Counted from the first letter of the stretch, positions 34,899 through 45,835 are shown. The stretch is 64,000 nucleotides of DNA from Amycolatopsis japonica (GCF_000732925.1 NZ_CP008953.1:7867001-7931000), one strand, 5' to 3'. Notes: generated by a model from the sequence alone, not told the origin. Made by a program: numbers and translations.

Positions 34899-35740
34899 TC
34901 CTTCTCCCCTTCAGACTTGCCGACCAGAGCGTGAGCGTCGGGGCCTTCGTCGGTCCCGGCGACCTGCTTCCGCTCGGTTTCCAGCTGTGCGGCCGAAGTC
35001 GACTCGATGATCTCCGAGAGCGACTCCCTGGCGATCGAGCCGTCGGGCAGCAGCGCCGGGGTGGCGACCGAGTTGGCCGTGGCGAACACACCCGGGCCGG
35101 GCAGCGGCGAAGGCCGGTCGTGCTTGCCGGTGAACCGGTCGACGACGAGTTCCTTCTGGTTCTTCTTGCCGCCCTTGGCGTGCCGGTCGGTGAACGCGAG
35201 CACCATCGCGCCGAGCGCGGCGGTGATCAGCAGCGCCGAGGTGAGCTCGAACGGGAACAGGTACTTGGTGAAGATCAGCCGTCCCAGCCCGCCGGGGCCG
35301 CCGCCGTCGAGGTTCGCCGGGTCACGCGGCAGCGCCGGGGTGACGTTGGCCAGCGCGCGGGCGAGACCCGCGGCGAGCAGGCCGCCGACGCCGATGCCGA
35401 GCAGGGTCGCCATGACCCGCTGCCCGCGCAGCACTTCGACGACCGAGTCGGAACTCTCCCGGCCGACCAGCATCAGCACGAACAGGAACAGCATCATGAT
35501 CGCGCCGGTGTAGACGATGATCTGCGTGAAGCCGAGGAACGGCGCCTGCTGGATCATGTACAGCGCGCCGAGGCACAGCATCGTGAGGACCAGCCACAGC
35601 GCCGAGTGCACGGCGTTGCGGGAGAAGATCATGCCGAGCCCGCCGAGCAGCGCGAGCGGGCCGAGCACCCAGAACGCGATGGTCTCGCCGGTGGTGATCC
35701 CGGCCGAAACGTCCGTCTGCGCGAGGAAAGCCGTGATCAC
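34895..35740 (-). CDS. nuoJ: NADH-quinone oxidoreductase subunit J, with long cytoplasmic tail
   Basis: The 281-residue membrane subunit has five helices, including the pi-bulge region [19 protein letters not shown]. It is longer than the ~170-residue enterobacterial subunit: a hydrophilic tail of about 95 residues (from [13 protein letters not shown] to the end) follows the last helix. I chose GTG 35740 because it overlaps the nuoI stop as GTGA; a longer open frame upstream lies inside nuoI. Confidence 0.94.
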   Translation of the reverse strand: MITAFLAQTDVSAGITTGETIAFWVLGPLALLGGLGMIFSRNAVHSALWLVLTMLCLGALYMIQQAPFLGFTQIIVYTGAIMMLFLFVLMLVGRESSDSVVEVLRGQRVMATLLGIGVGGLLAAGLARALANVTPALPRDPANLDGGGPGGLGRLIFTKYLFPFELTSALLITAALGAMVLAFTDRHAKGGKKNQKELVVDRFTGKHDRPSPLPGPGVFATANSVATPALLPDGSIARESLSEIIESTSAAQLETERKQVAGTDEGPDAHALVGKSEGEKE

Positions 35741-36282
35741 TTGACGGCCTCCGCTTCGGTGGCCCCGGTGGGCTTGCGCGCGAGTTCGGGGCCGTTGACG
35801 TAGTAGTCCTGCTCGTTGTCGCCCAGCCGCATCGGGTGCGGCGGCTGCTCCATACCGGGCAACAGCGGCGCGAGAAGGTCTTCCTTGGTGTAGATCAACC
35901 GCTGCCGGTCGTCGTCGGCCAGCTCGTAGAAGTTGATCATCGTCAGGGACCGGGTCGGGCAGGCCTCGACGCACAACCCGCAGCCGATGCAGCGCAGGTA
36001 GTTGATCTGGTAGTCGGCGCCGTACCGCTCACCGGGCGAGTACCGCGCCTCTTCGGTGTTGTCGCCGCCTTCGACGAAGATCGCGTCCGCCGGGCAGGCC
36101 CACGCGCACAGCTCGCAGCCGACGCATTTCTCCAGCCCGTCCGGATGCCGGTTGAGCTGATGCCTGCCGTGATACCGCGGAGCCGCGGGGGCACCCGCCT
36201 CCGGGTACTCCTCGGTGGCGACCTTCTTGAACATCATGCCGAAGGTGACACCGAAACCCTTGATGGGATCAAACATCCCCAT
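35737..36282 (-). CDS. nuoI: NADH-quinone oxidoreductase subunit I (two [4Fe-4S] ferredoxin)
   Basis: The 181-residue protein has two cluster motifs, C53-x2-C56-x2-C59-x3-C63 and C98-x2-C101-x2-C104-x3-C108, binding clusters N6a and N6b. It connects the peripheral electron path to NuoB. ATG 36282 ([11 protein letters not shown]) with GGAGG six bases upstream is chosen over a second ATG two codons later. It overlaps the nuoH 3' end by 14 bp. Confidence 0.96.
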   Translation of the reverse strand: MGMFDPIKGFGVTFGMMFKKVATEEYPEAGAPAAPRYHGRHQLNRHPDGLEKCVGCELCAWACPADAIFVEGGDNTEEARYSPGERYGADYQINYLRCIGCGLCVEACPTRSLTMINFYELADDDRQRLIYTKEDLLAPLLPGMEQPPHPMRLGDNEQDYYVNGPELARKPTGATEAEAVK

Positions 36283-37606
36283 CGCCGGCCTCCCTTCCAC
36301 TGGAAACCGCCGCGGGCTTGCGCTTGGCAGCCCGGGCTTCGGCCTTCGCGAGGGCCTTCTGACGCGGGGTCTTCTCCGGGACCTGCAGGTCGAGCGGCGG
36401 CACGGGGAATCCGCCACCGGTCACCGGGACGTAGTCGTCGTCCGGGACCTTCTTGTCCGGCAGCAGCAGGCTCAGGATGACGACGACGAGGATGAGCGCG
36501 CCGCCGCCGATGAGGATCTGCGGGGTCGACAGGCCACCCGAGTTCTTGATCGCGCGGACCGTGACGATCACGACGATCCAGACCAGGTTGACCGGCACCA
36601 GGACCTTCCAGCCCAGCCGCATGAACTGGTCGTACCGCAGCCGCGGCAGCGTGCCACGCAGCCAGATGAAGCCGAACAGCAGGATGAACAGCTTCGCGGC
36701 GAACCAGATCAGCGGGAGCCAGCCCTGGTTCAGCGCGTGGTCCGCGCCGACGAAGGGGAACTTCCAGCCGCCGAGGAACAACGTGGTCGCGAACGCCGAG
36801 ACGATCACCATGTTGACGTACTCGGCGAGGAAGAACATCGCGAACTTCATCGAGCTGTACTCGGTGTGGAAACCGCCGACCAGCTCGGATTCGGCCTCGG
36901 GGAGGTCGAACGGCGCGCGGTTGGTCTCACCGACCATGGAGATCAGGTAGATCACGAAACTCGGCAGCAGCAGGTAGAAGTACCAGCCGCTCTGCTGCGA
37001 CTCGACGATCGCCGACGTCGACATCGAACCCGCGTAGAGGATGACGCCGACGATGGAGAGACCCATCGCGATCTCGTAGGAGATCACCTGAGCCGCGCTG
37101 CGCAGACCGCCGAGCAGCGGGTACGGCGAGCCGGACGACCAGCCGGCCAGCACCAGGCCGTACACACCGATCGAGGAGCAGGCCAGGATCACCAGCACAC
37201 CGACCGGCAGGTCGACCAGCTGGAGCACGGTCCGCTCACCGAAGATCGAGACGACCGGGCCGAACGGGATCGCCGCCAGCGCGATCAGCGCCGGCACCGC
37301 GGAGATCACCGGCGCGAGGAAGTACACCTTGCGGTCGGCGGTGTCCGGGATGATCTGTTCCTTGAACGGCAGCTTGATCGCGTCCGCGAGGGACTGCAGG
37401 TAGCCGCCGGGCCCGACCCGGTTGGGGCCGGGACGGTTCTGCATCCGGCCGACGGCCTTGCGCTCCCAGACGATCAGGAAGATCGTCAGGATCGGGCCGA
37501 TCAGCAGGATGACGACCGTCTTGAGCAGGACCAGCCACAACGGGTCGTCCGCCAGCAGCGCCGCCCGCTCGGCGGCGTCCGGCATCTGGCTGAGCAACGG
37601 AGTCAC
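36269..37606 (-). CDS. nuoH: NADH-quinone oxidoreductase subunit H
   Basis: The 445-residue membrane subunit lines the quinone tunnel and has about eight helices. Landmarks are [37 protein letters not shown] and [11 protein letters not shown]. The C-terminus is extended by a charged tail (from [13 protein letters not shown]) typical of actinobacteria. GTG 37606 overlaps the nuoG stop (GTGA). Confidence 0.97.
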   Translation of the reverse strand: MTPLLSQMPDAAERAALLADDPLWLVLLKTVVILLIGPILTIFLIVWERKAVGRMQNRPGPNRVGPGGYLQSLADAIKLPFKEQIIPDTADRKVYFLAPVISAVPALIALAAIPFGPVVSIFGERTVLQLVDLPVGVLVILACSSIGVYGLVLAGWSSGSPYPLLGGLRSAAQVISYEIAMGLSIVGVILYAGSMSTSAIVESQQSGWYFYLLLPSFVIYLISMVGETNRAPFDLPEAESELVGGFHTEYSSMKFAMFFLAEYVNMVIVSAFATTLFLGGWKFPFVGADHALNQGWLPLIWFAAKLFILLFGFIWLRGTLPRLRYDQFMRLGWKVLVPVNLVWIVVIVTVRAIKNSGGLSTPQILIGGGALILVVVILSLLLPDKKVPDDDYVPVTGGGFPVPPLDLQVPEKTPRQKALAKAEARAAKRKPAAVSSGREAGDGDV

Positions 37607-40122
37607 TTCTCACCTCCGGTGAGGGTGACGGCCGAACCGTGACCCGCGCTCAGGGAAGCGCGGACGGCCGAGCCGTCGGAGTTGCCCGGGAGCCATACGA
37701 CGCCGTCCGGCAGGTCGGCGACCTCGATCGGCAACGTGATGGAACCGCGTTCGGTGGAGACCTTGACGCTGCCGCCCAGGCCTTCGGCGGTCTTCGCCGA
37801 GAGCTTGGCGACGACCTCGCGCTGCGTGCCCTTGAGGTGCGGCTCGCCGTCCTGCAGCGAACCGTTGTCGATCAGCTGGCGCCAGGTGGCGAGGAGGACC
37901 TGGCCGTTCTTGGGCTCGGCGCGTGCAATGAAAGGTCCTTTACTGGCAAATTCTGCAAGGAAGGAGCCTTTCCTAGCAGGCAGCTTGGCCAGATCGGCGG
38001 CGGAAGCGGCCGGGGTCTGGGTGAACAGGTCCGCGTCCATCTCGACGGCGAGGGTGTCGAGCACCCGGCAGTCCGGCAGGGCGCCGGTGCCTTCGAGGGT
38101 GACGGCGAACTCGCGGCGGCGGCCTTCCCAGTTCAGGTAGCTGCCCGCCTTCTCGACCGCCGGGGCGATCGGGAGGACGACGTCCGCGTGCTCGGTGATC
38201 CCGCTGTGCCGCAGTTCCAGGCTCACCACGAACTTCGCGTTCTCGAGCGCGCGACGGGCCAGATCCGGATCCGGCAGGTCGTCCGGGTCGACGCCGCCGA
38301 TCAGCAGGCCGTCGATGTCCTGACCCGAAGCGGCCTTGAGGATGGCGGTGGTGTCACGGCCCTCCGTGGCGGAAAGCGTGACGCCCCAAGCCTTTTCGAC
38401 CTCGGCGCGAGCCTCGGCGTCGGCGACCGAGCGGCCACCGGGCAGCAACGTCGGCGCCGCGCCCGCCGCCAGGGCACCGCGTTCACCCGCACGACGCGGG
38501 ATCCACGCGAGCCGGGCACCGGTGCGCTCCACCAGCCGGTGCAGGGCCGAGAAGAGACCCGGGACCTCGGCGGCACGTTCGCCGACGAGGATCACGGCTC
38601 CTTCCGAAGCCAGTGCCTGGTCGACGTCCTGCGCGTGCTGCGCGATGCCGTCGATCGCGGCGGCCTCGGCACCCGGCGCGCAGGCCAGCAGTTCGCCGAA
38701 GGTCTTGCGGACCGACGAGGTGGTCCACTGTCCCAAGTGGACGACGCGCGTGCGGTTCTTGCGGGCCGCCTTGCGCAGCCGCAGGAACACGATCGGCGCT
38801 TCGTCCTCCGGCTCGAACGCGACGCACAGCACCGTGCGCGCCCGCTCGATCTCGCCGAAGGTGACTCCGCTTTCCGGCGTCGTGCCGACCACGTGCGACG
38901 CGAGGAAGCCCAGCTCCTCGGCCGAATGCGGGCGGGCGCGGAAGTCGATGTCGTTGGTGCCCAAGGCGATCCGCGCGAACTTCGAGTACGCGTAGGCGTC
39001 CTCGACGGTCAACCTGCCACCGGTCAGCACCGCGGCGCCCTTGCCGTCGCGTGCCTTGGCCAGCCCTTCGGCGGCCGCGCGCAGCGCGTCGGTCCAGGAA
39101 GCCTCTTCGAGCACGCCGTCGGCGTTGCGGACCAGCGGACGGCGGATGCGGTCGTCCGCGGTCGAGTAACGGAACGCGAAGCGGCCCTTGTCGCAGAGCC
39201 ACTCTTCGTTGACCTCGGGGTCGTCGCCCGCGAGCTTCCGCATGACCTTGCCGCGGCGGAAGTCGGTCCGCTCGGCGCAGCCGGACGAGCAGTGCTCGCA
39301 CACGCTCGGCGAGGACACCAGGTCGAACGGCCGCGAACGGAACCGGTACGCGGCCGACGTCAGCGCGCCGACCGGGCAGATCTGGATGACGTTGCCGGAG
39401 AAGTACGACTGGAACGGCTGGCCGCCCGCCGAAGTAAGTTCTCCCGCTGAGGCGGCATCAGACACAGACGTGCGGGAAGCCAGGGTAAGCACATCCGCGG
39501 TCGCCGATGTGCCGATCTGCTGGTGGGCGCCGCGTTCGAGGAGCTCGATGAACGGGTCGCCGGCGATCTCGCGGGAGAACCGGGTGCAGCGCTGGCAGAG
39601 CACGCAGCGCTCCCGGTCCAGCAGCACCTGCGAGGAGATCGGCAGCGGCTTCGCGAACGTCCGCTTCGTGTCGACGAAGCGGGAGTCCGCGCGGCCGTGC
39701 GCGAGCGCCTGGTTCTGCAGCGGGCATTCGCCGCCCTTGTCGCAGATCGGGCAGTCCAGCGGGTGGTTGATGAGCAGCAGCTCCATCACACCCTGCTGGG
39801 CCTTGTCCGCGACGGCCGAGGTCAGCTGGGTCTTCACGACCATGCCGTCGGCGACCGTCATGGTGCACGAGGCCTGCGGCTTCGGCATCGGGCGGCCGCC
39901 CATTTCGACCTCGACCAGGCACTGGCGGCAGGCGCCCGCCGGGTCGAGCAGCGGGTGGTCGCAGAAGCGCGGGATGACCGTGCCGAGCCGCTCGGCGGTG
40001 CGGATCAGCAGCTCGCCCTTGGGCGCGATGACCTCTTCACCGTCGATGACCAGCTTGACGTGGCCCTCGGGGACCGGAGTGTCCTCTGTGGACGTCCCGG
40101 GCTTGTCGGGTGCGATCGTCAT
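37603..40122 (-). CDS. nuoG: NADH-quinone oxidoreductase subunit G, with in-frame repeat insert
   Basis: The 839-residue iron-sulfur subunit carries the N1b [2Fe-2S] ligands C54, C65, C68 and C86, His120 plus C124, C127 and C133 for N5, and a further set starting CVLCQRC and ending ICPVG. The rest is the molybdopterin-oxidoreductase-like domain. Residues 716-733 ([17 protein letters not shown]) are encoded by a diverged palindromic repeat at 37925-37977 without breaking the frame. A second atypical stretch (about residues 205-233) interrupts the region between QQIGT and [15 protein letters not shown] 40122 overlaps the nuoF stop as ATGA; an in-frame GTG-type start further upstream lies inside nuoF. 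Confidence 0.95.
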   Translation of the reverse strand: MTIAPDKPGTSTEDTPVPEGHVKLVIDGEEVIAPKGELLIRTAERLGTVIPRFCDHPLLDPAGACRQCLVEVEMGGRPMPKPQASCTMTVADGMVVKTQLTSAVADKAQQGVMELLLINHPLDCPICDKGGECPLQNQALAHGRADSRFVDTKRTFAKPLPISSQVLLDRERCVLCQRCTRFSREIAGDPFIELLERGAHQQIGTSATADVLTLASRTSVSDAASAGELTSAGGQPFQSYFSGNVIQICPVGALTSAAYRFRSRPFDLVSSPSVCEHCSSGCAERTDFRRGKVMRKLAGDDPEVNEEWLCDKGRFAFRYSTADDRIRRPLVRNADGVLEEASWTDALRAAAEGLAKARDGKGAAVLTGGRLTVEDAYAYSKFARIALGTNDIDFRARPHSAEELGFLASHVVGTTPESGVTFGEIERARTVLCVAFEPEDEAPIVFLRLRKAARKNRTRVVHLGQWTTSSVRKTFGELLACAPGAEAAAIDGIAQHAQDVDQALASEGAVILVGERAAEVPGLFSALHRLVERTGARLAWIPRRAGERGALAAGAAPTLLPGGRSVADAEARAEVEKAWGVTLSATEGRDTTAILKAASGQDIDGLLIGGVDPDDLPDPDLARRALENAKFVVSLELRHSGITEHADVVLPIAPAVEKAGSYLNWEGRRREFAVTLEGTGALPDCRVLDTLAVEMDADLFTQTPAASAADLAKLPARKGSFLAEFASKGPFIARAEPKNGQVLLATWRQLIDNGSLQDGEPHLKGTQREVVAKLSAKTAEGLGGSVKVSTERGSITLPIEVADLPDGVVWLPGNSDGSAVRASLSAGHGSAVTLTGGEK
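37925..37977. repeat. Diverged 53-bp palindromic element lying inside nuoG
   Basis: This stretch begins with the same 17 bases as the 17034-17086 palindrome (GCAATGAAAGGTCCTTT) and keeps its exact length, with nine substitutions over 53 positions. The palindrome has decayed toward its right arm but arms are still recognisable. It lies wholly inside nuoG, where it contributes codons 716-733 in the open frame between conserved parts of the protein. Confidence 0.88.
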
Positions 40123-41399
40123 GCCTGCGCCCCCACCAATTCGCGCTTGTTTGCTTGACACAAAGCCAGGAATTCATCCCGGAAGTACTTGATACCGCTC
40201 TGGATCGGCGAGACCGCGCCGTCGCCGAGCGCGCAGAACGAGCGGCCGAGGATGTTGTCGCAGACGTCGAGCAGGGTGTCGATGTCCTCCTCGGTGCCCT
40301 TGCCCTCGACCATGCGCTCCAGGATCTGCGCCAGCCAGTACGTGCCCTCACGGCACGGCGTGCACTTGCCGCAGGACTCGTGCTCGTAGAACTGCGTCCA
40401 CTTCATCACGGCCCACGGCACGGAAACGGTCTCGTTGAAGACCTGCACGGCCGTCGTGCCCAGCATCGACCCGGCTTCCGCCGCGCCTTCGAAGTCCAGG
40501 GGAACATCGAGGTGCTCGGCGGTGAACATCGGCGTGGACGAACCACCCGGCGTCCAGAACTTCAGCGGGATGCCGTCCTTCATGCCGCCCGCCATGTCCA
40601 GCAGCTCGCGCAGCGTGGTGCCGAGCGGGCATTCGTACTGGCCGGGCTTCTCGACGTGGCCGGAGATCGAGTAGATCTTCGGGCCGGGCGACTTCTCGCG
40701 GCCCATCTCGCGGAACCAGCTCGAACCGCCGTTGACGATGTACGGCGCGCTGGCGATGGTCTCGACGTTGTTCACCGTGGTCGGCGCGGCGTAGAGGCCC
40801 GCGGCGGCCGGGAACGGCGGCTTGAGCCTCGGCTGGCCGCGACGGCCTTCGAGCGAGTCCAGCAGCGCCGTCTCCTCGCCGCAGATGTACGCCCCGGCGC
40901 CCGCGTGCACGGTGATGTCGAGGTCGAATCCGGAGTCGAGGATGTTCTTGCCGAGGTAGCCCGCTTCGTACGCCTCGCGCACGGCCGCGTTGAGGCGGCG
41001 GATGCAGTGCAGAGCCTCGCCGCGGACGTAGATGAAGCAGTGGTGCGAACGCATCGCGTACGAGGCGATGATGCAGCCCTCGATCAGCGAGTGCGGGTCC
41101 GCCATCATCAGCGGGATGTCCTTGCAAGTGCCCGGCTCGCCCTCGTCGGCGTTGATGACGAGGTAGTGCGGCTTGTCCTCGTTCGGCGGCATGAAGGACC
41201 ACTTGATGCCGGCGGGGAAGCCCGCGCCGCCACGGCCGCGGAGGCCGGAGTCCTTGACCAGCTGGACGATCTGCTCGGGAGTGGCCTTGAGCGCCTTGCG
41301 GATCGCGGTGTAGCCCTCGAGGGCTTCGTAGGACTGGATCGTCCAGGAGTTGGGCGAAAGCCAGCGCTTCGTGAGGACCGGAGTGATGGGATCGGCCAT
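40119..41399 (-). CDS. nuoF: NADH-quinone oxidoreductase subunit F (NADH/FMN/[4Fe-4S])
   Basis: The 426-residue subunit holds the NADH- and FMN-binding glycine-rich loop GRGGAGFP at residues 55-62 and a C-terminal cluster motif [13 protein letters not shown] for N3. It is the electron entry point of complex I. ATG 41399 shares a base with the nuoE stop (TAATG). Confidence 0.97.
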   Translation of the reverse strand: MADPITPVLTKRWLSPNSWTIQSYEALEGYTAIRKALKATPEQIVQLVKDSGLRGRGGAGFPAGIKWSFMPPNEDKPHYLVINADEGEPGTCKDIPLMMADPHSLIEGCIIASYAMRSHHCFIYVRGEALHCIRRLNAAVREAYEAGYLGKNILDSGFDLDITVHAGAGAYICGEETALLDSLEGRRGQPRLKPPFPAAAGLYAAPTTVNNVETIASAPYIVNGGSSWFREMGREKSPGPKIYSISGHVEKPGQYECPLGTTLRELLDMAGGMKDGIPLKFWTPGGSSTPMFTAEHLDVPLDFEGAAEAGSMLGTTAVQVFNETVSVPWAVMKWTQFYEHESCGKCTPCREGTYWLAQILERMVEGKGTEEDIDTLLDVCDNILGRSFCALGDGAVSPIQSGIKYFRDEFLALCQANKRELVGAQA

Positions 41400-42271
41400 T
41401 ACTTCTTCTCCACTTCCGGAAGCGGAACGTCCTTCATCGCGGGAGCCGTCCAGCCGCGGTCCTGCGCGACCTGCGCGCCCCGCAGCGTTTCGACGGCCTG
41501 CGAAGGACCGTCGACGTCCGTGCGGTACTGCTGCGCGTCCTCCGGGAAGAACCCGGCGAGCTGCAGTTCGGCGCCCTTGAAGTTCGTCAGCGGCGCGCCG
41601 CGCGTCGGGGCAGGCTTCTTGCCCGCCTGCAACGCGTCGACCAGCGCGACGGCCTTGTCCTCGGTCTGGTTGTCGAAGTACTCGTAGTTGACCTGGATGA
41701 CCGGGGCGAGGTCACAGGCCGCGAGACATTCGGCGTGCTCCAGCGTGATCGAGCCGGGCTCGTTCGGCGTGCCCGCGGTCTCGTTGTGCCCCAACGGCTT
41801 CTCGTCGGAACCGAGATGCGTCTGGAGCTTCTTGTAGATCGCGTCGCCGCCCATGGCCGCGCAAAGGGTGTTGGTGCAGACGCTCACCAGGTGCTCGCCG
41901 CACGGGCGGCGCTTGTACATGGTGTAGAACGTCGCGACCGCGCTGACCTCGGCGTCGGAGAGGTCCAGGTTCTGCGCGCAGAAGGCGATGCCCTCCTGGC
42001 TCACGTAACCCTGCACCGACTGCACCAGGTGCAGCATCGGCAGCAGCGCCGACCGCGACTGCGGGTACCGCGCGATCAGGTTCTGGGCCTTGGCGTACGT
42101 GTCGGCGTCGAAGATGTCTTCGAGCTTCGCGTTCTCCAGGATCCCTTCCGCCTCGGCGGGATCCGGCGCGATCGCGATCACGTCGACGTCGCCACCGGCG
42201 GCGATGTGGGTCTGCTCGGCCAGGCTGGTGCCGGGCTCGGGCGTGGGTGTCGTTTCGGGCTGGGTGCTCAA
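41399..42271 (-). CDS. nuoE: NADH-quinone oxidoreductase subunit E, TTG start
   Basis: The 290-residue thioredoxin-fold subunit binds [2Fe-2S] cluster N1a through C132, C137, C182 and C186 (VCTNTLC; ECLAAC). It is ~120 residues longer than the enterobacterial protein, with extensions at both ends. The start is TTG at 42271: it overlaps the nuoD stop as TTGA and has GGAG seven bases upstream; no better ATG/GTG precedes the conserved domain. Confidence 0.93.
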   Translation of the reverse strand: MSTQPETTPTPEPGTSLAEQTHIAAGGDVDVIAIAPDPAEAEGILENAKLEDIFDADTYAKAQNLIARYPQSRSALLPMLHLVQSVQGYVSQEGIAFCAQNLDLSDAEVSAVATFYTMYKRRPCGEHLVSVCTNTLCAAMGGDAIYKKLQTHLGSDEKPLGHNETAGTPNEPGSITLEHAECLAACDLAPVIQVNYEYFDNQTEDKAVALVDALQAGKKPAPTRGAPLTNFKGAELQLAGFFPEDAQQYRTDVDGPSQAVETLRGAQVAQDRGWTAPAMKDVPLPEVEKK

Positions 42272-43599
42272 CGGTCCACTCCCCCCATGACGGGGTCGAT
42301 CGAGGCGATGGCGGCGATCACGTCCGCCACGAGGCCGCCTTCGGCCATCGCGGGCATCGACTGCAGGTTCACGAAGCTCGGTTCGCGCACGTGGACCCGC
42401 AGCGGCCTGGTGCCGCCGTCGGAGACCAGGTGCACGCCGAGTTCGCCGCGCGGCGACTCCACGGAGGTGTAGGTCTGGCCCGGCGGGACCTTGAAGCCCT
42501 CGGTGACCAGCTTGAAGTGATGGATCAGCGATTCCATCGACTGGCCCATGATCTTGCGGACGTGCTCGAGCGAGTTGCCCATGCCGTCGCTGCCGATCGA
42601 CAGCTGCGCCGGCCAGGCGACCTTCTTGTCCTCGACCATGACCGGACCCGGCTCGAGCTTCTTGAGGCACTGCTTGATGATCCGCAGGCTCTGGTGCATC
42701 TCCTCGACACGCAGCAGGTAGCGCGCCCAGCAGTCCGCCTCGGTGGAGGTCGGGATGTCGAACTCGAACTCCTCGTAGCGGGAGTACGGCTCGGTCTTGC
42801 GCATGTCCCACGGGAGACCCGCGCTGCGCAGCACCGGGCCGGTGACACCGAGCGCGAGGCACGCGTCGACCGGCAGGTACCCGACGCCCTTGAGCCGGTT
42901 GCGCCAGATCGGCTGACCGGTGAAGAGCTTGTCGTACAAGGGAAGCCGCTCGTCCATCGTCTTGACGAACGCGCTGACCACCTCGTGGTAGTCGGCGGGC
43001 ATGTCCTGCGCGAGACCGCCGGGGCGGATGAACGCGTGGTTCATCCGGAGACCGGTGAGGTGCTCCAGCAGGTGCAAGACCTCTTCGCGCTCACGGAAAC
43101 CGAGCGTCATCGCCGTGGTGGCACCGAGTTCCATCCCGCCGGTGGCGATGTAGACCAGGTGCGAACCGATGCGGTTGATCTCCAGCAGCATCACGCGCAG
43201 CAACTCGGCGCGGCGCGGGGCCTGGATGCCGAGCAGCTTCTCGACGCCGAGGCAGTACGCCATCTCGGTCGAGAGCGGGGCGAGGTAGTCCATGCGCGTC
43301 ACGAAGGTGACGCCCTGGGTCCACGTGCGGTACTCGCAGTTCTTCTCGATCCCGGTGTGCAGGTAGCCGATGACCGAGCGGAGCTGGGTGACGGTCTCGC
43401 CCTCCATCTCCAGCACGAGCCGGAGCACGCCGTGCGTCGACGGGTGCTGCGGGCCCATGTTGATGACCATGCGCTCGTCGTGGCGGGAGTCCTCGATGAG
43501 GTCTTCCCAGTCACCGCCGGAAACGGTGTAGACGCGGCCTTCGGTCGTGTCGCGGGAGTCGGCTTCGGGAACTTCCGCCTCTTGGAATTCGGTGCTCAC
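42268..43599 (-). CDS. nuoD: NADH-quinone oxidoreductase subunit D (49 kDa)
   Basis: The 443-residue subunit shapes the quinone site. It shows [18 protein letters not shown] with the quinone-binding His, and [16 protein letters not shown] near the C-terminus. It starts at GTG 43599, overlapping the nuoC stop (GTGA). NuoC and NuoD are separate here, unlike the fused enterobacterial NuoCD. Confidence 0.97.
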   Translation of the reverse strand: MSTEFQEAEVPEADSRDTTEGRVYTVSGGDWEDLIEDSRHDERMVINMGPQHPSTHGVLRLVLEMEGETVTQLRSVIGYLHTGIEKNCEYRTWTQGVTFVTRMDYLAPLSTEMAYCLGVEKLLGIQAPRRAELLRVMLLEINRIGSHLVYIATGGMELGATTAMTLGFREREEVLHLLEHLTGLRMNHAFIRPGGLAQDMPADYHEVVSAFVKTMDERLPLYDKLFTGQPIWRNRLKGVGYLPVDACLALGVTGPVLRSAGLPWDMRKTEPYSRYEEFEFDIPTSTEADCWARYLLRVEEMHQSLRIIKQCLKKLEPGPVMVEDKKVAWPAQLSIGSDGMGNSLEHVRKIMGQSMESLIHHFKLVTEGFKVPPGQTYTSVESPRGELGVHLVSDGGTRPLRVHVREPSFVNLQSMPAMAEGGLVADVIAAIASIDPVMGGVDR

Positions 43600-44369
43600 G
43601 AGTACGACCTCCGCTGGTCCGGCGGCGGGATCTCCGCGCCCTTGTATTCGACCGGGATCCCGCCGAGCGGGTAGTCCTTGCGCTGGGGGTGACCGTCCCA
43701 GTCGTCCGGCATGAGGATGCGGGTCAGCGCCGGGTGCCCGTCGTAGACGATGCCGAACATGTCCCAGGTCTCCCGCTCCTGCCAGTCGGCCGTCGGGTAG
43801 ACCCCGACCAGCGACGGGACGTGCGGGTCTTCGATGTCGAGGGTGACCTCGAGCCGGATACGGCGCCGGTAGGTCATCGACGTGAAGTGGTAGACCGAGT
43901 GCAGCCGCTGCGGGACGTCGACGCCGTAGTCCACACCGGACACCGAGCTGAGCAGTTCGAAGCGGAGACCGGCGTCGTCGCGCAGGACCTTGGCGATCTC
44001 GACGAGGTGCTCGCGGGAGACGTAGAAGGTGATCTCGCCGCGGTCGACCGTCGTCTGCTGGATCGCGTTCGCCGGGATCTTGTTGTCCGCCAAGGCCGCG
44101 TAGAACTCGTCGGCGAACTCGTCGAACCAGCCGCCGTACGGGCGCTCCGCCGGGGGCGGGCTGTACGCGGGGAGGCGGACGCCGCCGTAACCGGAGGTGT
44201 CACCGGTGCCGCGGACACCGAACATGCCCTGGCGCTCTTTACCGGTGACGACCGGCTCGGCCGGGCGGGTTCCCTGCGGCTCGAGACCGCCTTCGGGCCG
44301 GTCGGCGCTGGACTGCTCGCCGCCGGTCTCCGGGGTTTCGGGGGAGTTTTCTTCGGGCACGTCGCTCAC
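43596..44369 (-). CDS. nuoC: NADH-quinone oxidoreductase subunit C (30 kDa)
   Basis: The 257-residue peripheral subunit has an acidic low-complexity N-terminus ([18 protein letters not shown]) and the conserved C-terminal signature [20 protein letters not shown]. It supports NuoD and the quinone module. GTG 44369 overlaps the nuoB stop. Confidence 0.96.
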   Translation of the reverse strand: MSDVPEENSPETPETGGEQSSADRPEGGLEPQGTRPAEPVVTGKERQGMFGVRGTGDTSGYGGVRLPAYSPPPAERPYGGWFDEFADEFYAALADNKIPANAIQQTTVDRGEITFYVSREHLVEIAKVLRDDAGLRFELLSSVSGVDYGVDVPQRLHSVYHFTSMTYRRRIRLEVTLDIEDPHVPSLVGVYPTADWQERETWDMFGIVYDGHPALTRILMPDDWDGHPQRKDYPLGGIPVEYKGAEIPPPDQRRSYS

Positions 44370-44914
44370 TTCTTCGCGTACTTGATCGAGGAGGCGATCA
44401 GCTCGGTGCGCTCACCGCTGGCGGCGCGGATCGCGGCCCGGCGGGCGTTGATCGGCTCGTCCTGGATCTTGGCGTGCAGCTTCAAAATCGCGTCGAGCAG
44501 CATTTCGGGGCGCGGCGGGCAGCCGGGGAGGTACATGTCGACCGGGACGATGTGGTCGACGCCCTGCACCACGGCGTAGTTGTTGAACATGCCGCCGGAC
44601 GAGGCGCAGACGCCCATCGCCAGCACCCACTTGGGCTCGGCCATCTGGTCGTAGATCTGGCGGAGCACCGGCGCCATCTTCTGCGTGACGCGGCCGGCGA
44701 CGATCATCAGATCGGCCTGGCGCGGCGTCGCGCTGAAGCGCTCCATGCCGAAGCGGGCGATGTCGTAGCGGGAACCGCCGACGGTCATCATCTCGATCGC
44801 GCAGCAGGCGAGACCGAAGGTGGCGGGCCACATGGAGTTCTTGCGGGCCCAGTTCACCAGGCCTTCGAGGCTGGCCAGGAGGATGCCGTTGGGGAGTTTT
44901 TCTTCGAGGCCCAT
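44366..44914 (-). CDS. nuoB: NADH-quinone oxidoreductase subunit B (cluster N2)
   Basis: The 182-residue subunit has the tandem cysteines C37-C38 plus C103 and C132, the ligands of terminal cluster N2 that reduces quinone. ATG 44914 starts 6 bp after nuoA. Confidence 0.97.
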   Translation of the reverse strand: MGLEEKLPNGILLASLEGLVNWARKNSMWPATFGLACCAIEMMTVGGSRYDIARFGMERFSATPRQADLMIVAGRVTQKMAPVLRQIYDQMAEPKWVLAMGVCASSGGMFNNYAVVQGVDHIVPVDMYLPGCPPRPEMLLDAILKLHAKIQDEPINARRAAIRAASGERTELIASSIKYAKK

Positions 44915-44920
44915 GCTTCT

Positions 44921-45334
44921 CTAGTTCCAATCCAGGCCGCCGCGACGCCACACGTAGGCGTACGCGAAACCGACCGTCGCGATGAACAGCACGATCTCCA
45001 CCAGGCCGAACATGCCCAGCGCGTCCGCGGAGACCGCGAACGGGTAGAGGAAGACCATCTCGATGTCGAACAGGATGAACAGCATCGCGGTGATGTAGTA
45101 CGCGACCGGCATCCGGCCGCCGCCGACGACCGGCTGCGGCGACGGTTCGATACCGCATTCGTAGGCCGCGAGCTTCGCCTTGTTGGCCCGGCTCGGGCCG
45201 ACGAGCGGGCCGAGCAGCACCGAAAGCACCGCGAAGCCGAGAGCGAGGACGAACAAGAGGACCAGGGGGAGGTACATGTCCAGGTTCGGCACCGAAGGGG
45301 TGCTCGCCTGGGACAGCACGGGCAACATCAGCAC
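44921..45334 (-). CDS. nuoA: NADH-quinone oxidoreductase subunit A
   Basis: The 137-residue subunit has three membrane helices, the loop YECGIEPSPQPV with the family cysteine, and ILFDIEMVFLYPFAV. It is the first gene of the 14-gene operon. GTG 45334 or ATG 45328 are possible starts. The Rex-type operators at 45475-45524 lie about 140-190 bp upstream. Confidence 0.95.
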   Translation of the reverse strand: MLMLPVLSQASTPSVPNLDMYLPLVLLFVLALGFAVLSVLLGPLVGPSRANKAKLAAYECGIEPSPQPVVGGGRMPVAYYITAMLFILFDIEMVFLYPFAVSADALGMFGLVEIVLFIATVGFAYAYVWRRGGLDWN

Positions 45335-45474
45335 GGGGTTTTCGCCATCCTTTCCGCGCCGCTGCGGTTTTCGAGTCGGGGTTCACCGCTTCCCTCGGTC
45401 GGCACCCTAAGTCACCTGGGTCACACCGCCGAGGGTTAGGCAACCCTTACGGGCCGTGCATGACGGCCCCCTTG

Positions 45475-45494
45475 CTTGTGAAATAGTTCACAAG
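45475..45494. promoter_or_regulatory. Rex operator (ROP) site 1 upstream of nuoA
   Basis: CTTGTGAA-ATAG-TTCACAAG is a perfect inverted repeat and fits the recalled Rex consensus TTGTGAA-N4-TTCACAA exactly. Rex is the NADH/NAD+-sensing repressor of actinobacteria and is known to control nuo in Streptomyces. Binding should relieve when NADH rises, inducing complex I. Confidence 0.88.
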
Positions 45495-45508
45495 CCTCCC
45501 GTCGAGGA

Positions 45509-45524
45509 TGTGAAGCGATTCACA
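45509..45524. promoter_or_regulatory. Rex operator (ROP) site 2 upstream of nuoA
   Basis: TGTGAA-GCGA-TTCACA is a second perfect Rex half-site pair. Its centre is 32 bp from that of site 1, about three helical turns, so two Rex dimers could bind the same DNA face. It is slightly shorter than site 1 on one side. Confidence 0.82.
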
Positions 45525-45766
45525 AAGCATGGGGCGAGTGTAGGACGTGACTCACATTCTTGTCCCTAGGCCCCGTGCTATAAGGCTGCCCTAACTTGGC
45601 CGCACGGCCAGTACGGTTTCTTCGCACGTGCGGTACCGGTGACCTGCGACGTCGTTCTCAAGATCGGCTTCAGGGGGCTGTTTGACCACATTTGTCCTGT
45701 GACCGATACCACTGCGCGGAGTACCCGTGACTGGTCCAGACGTGTGGTGGCGGGCCGTGGCACACA

Positions 45767-45829
45767 GCATTTCGTCCTCTGACTGCGGTGGTTCGAAGGG
45801 CGAACTACCGCAGTCAGAGGACGAAATGC
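45767..45829. repeat. Inverted repeat with 29-bp arms next to menJ stop
   Basis: Left arm 45767-45795 and right arm 45801-45829 match at 28 of 29 positions, separated by AAGGG. The arm begins GCATTTCGTCCTCTGACTGC. It ends 7 bp before the menJ stop codon on the minus strand and could act as the menJ transcript terminator; no T-tract follows. It differs in sequence from the other palindromes in the window. Confidence 0.93.
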
Positions 45830-45835
45830 GGGGCG

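Larger units (their letters stand above)
45335..45835. other. nuo promoter region and menJ 3' intergenic region
   Basis: These 501 bp contain, from left to right: an untranslated leader; an AGGGTT-AGGC-AACCCT inverted repeat (45433-45448) resembling a weak iron box; two Rex-type operators; about 240 bp without recognised features; and the 29-bp-arm inverted repeat just before the menJ stop. No small gene with a credible ribosome site was found. Confidence 0.6.

Noticed and set aside
41399-42862. NuoE extended into nuoD
   Set aside because: The extension is an alternative frame of nuoD; TTG 42271 with GGAG and a TTGA overlap is a better start.
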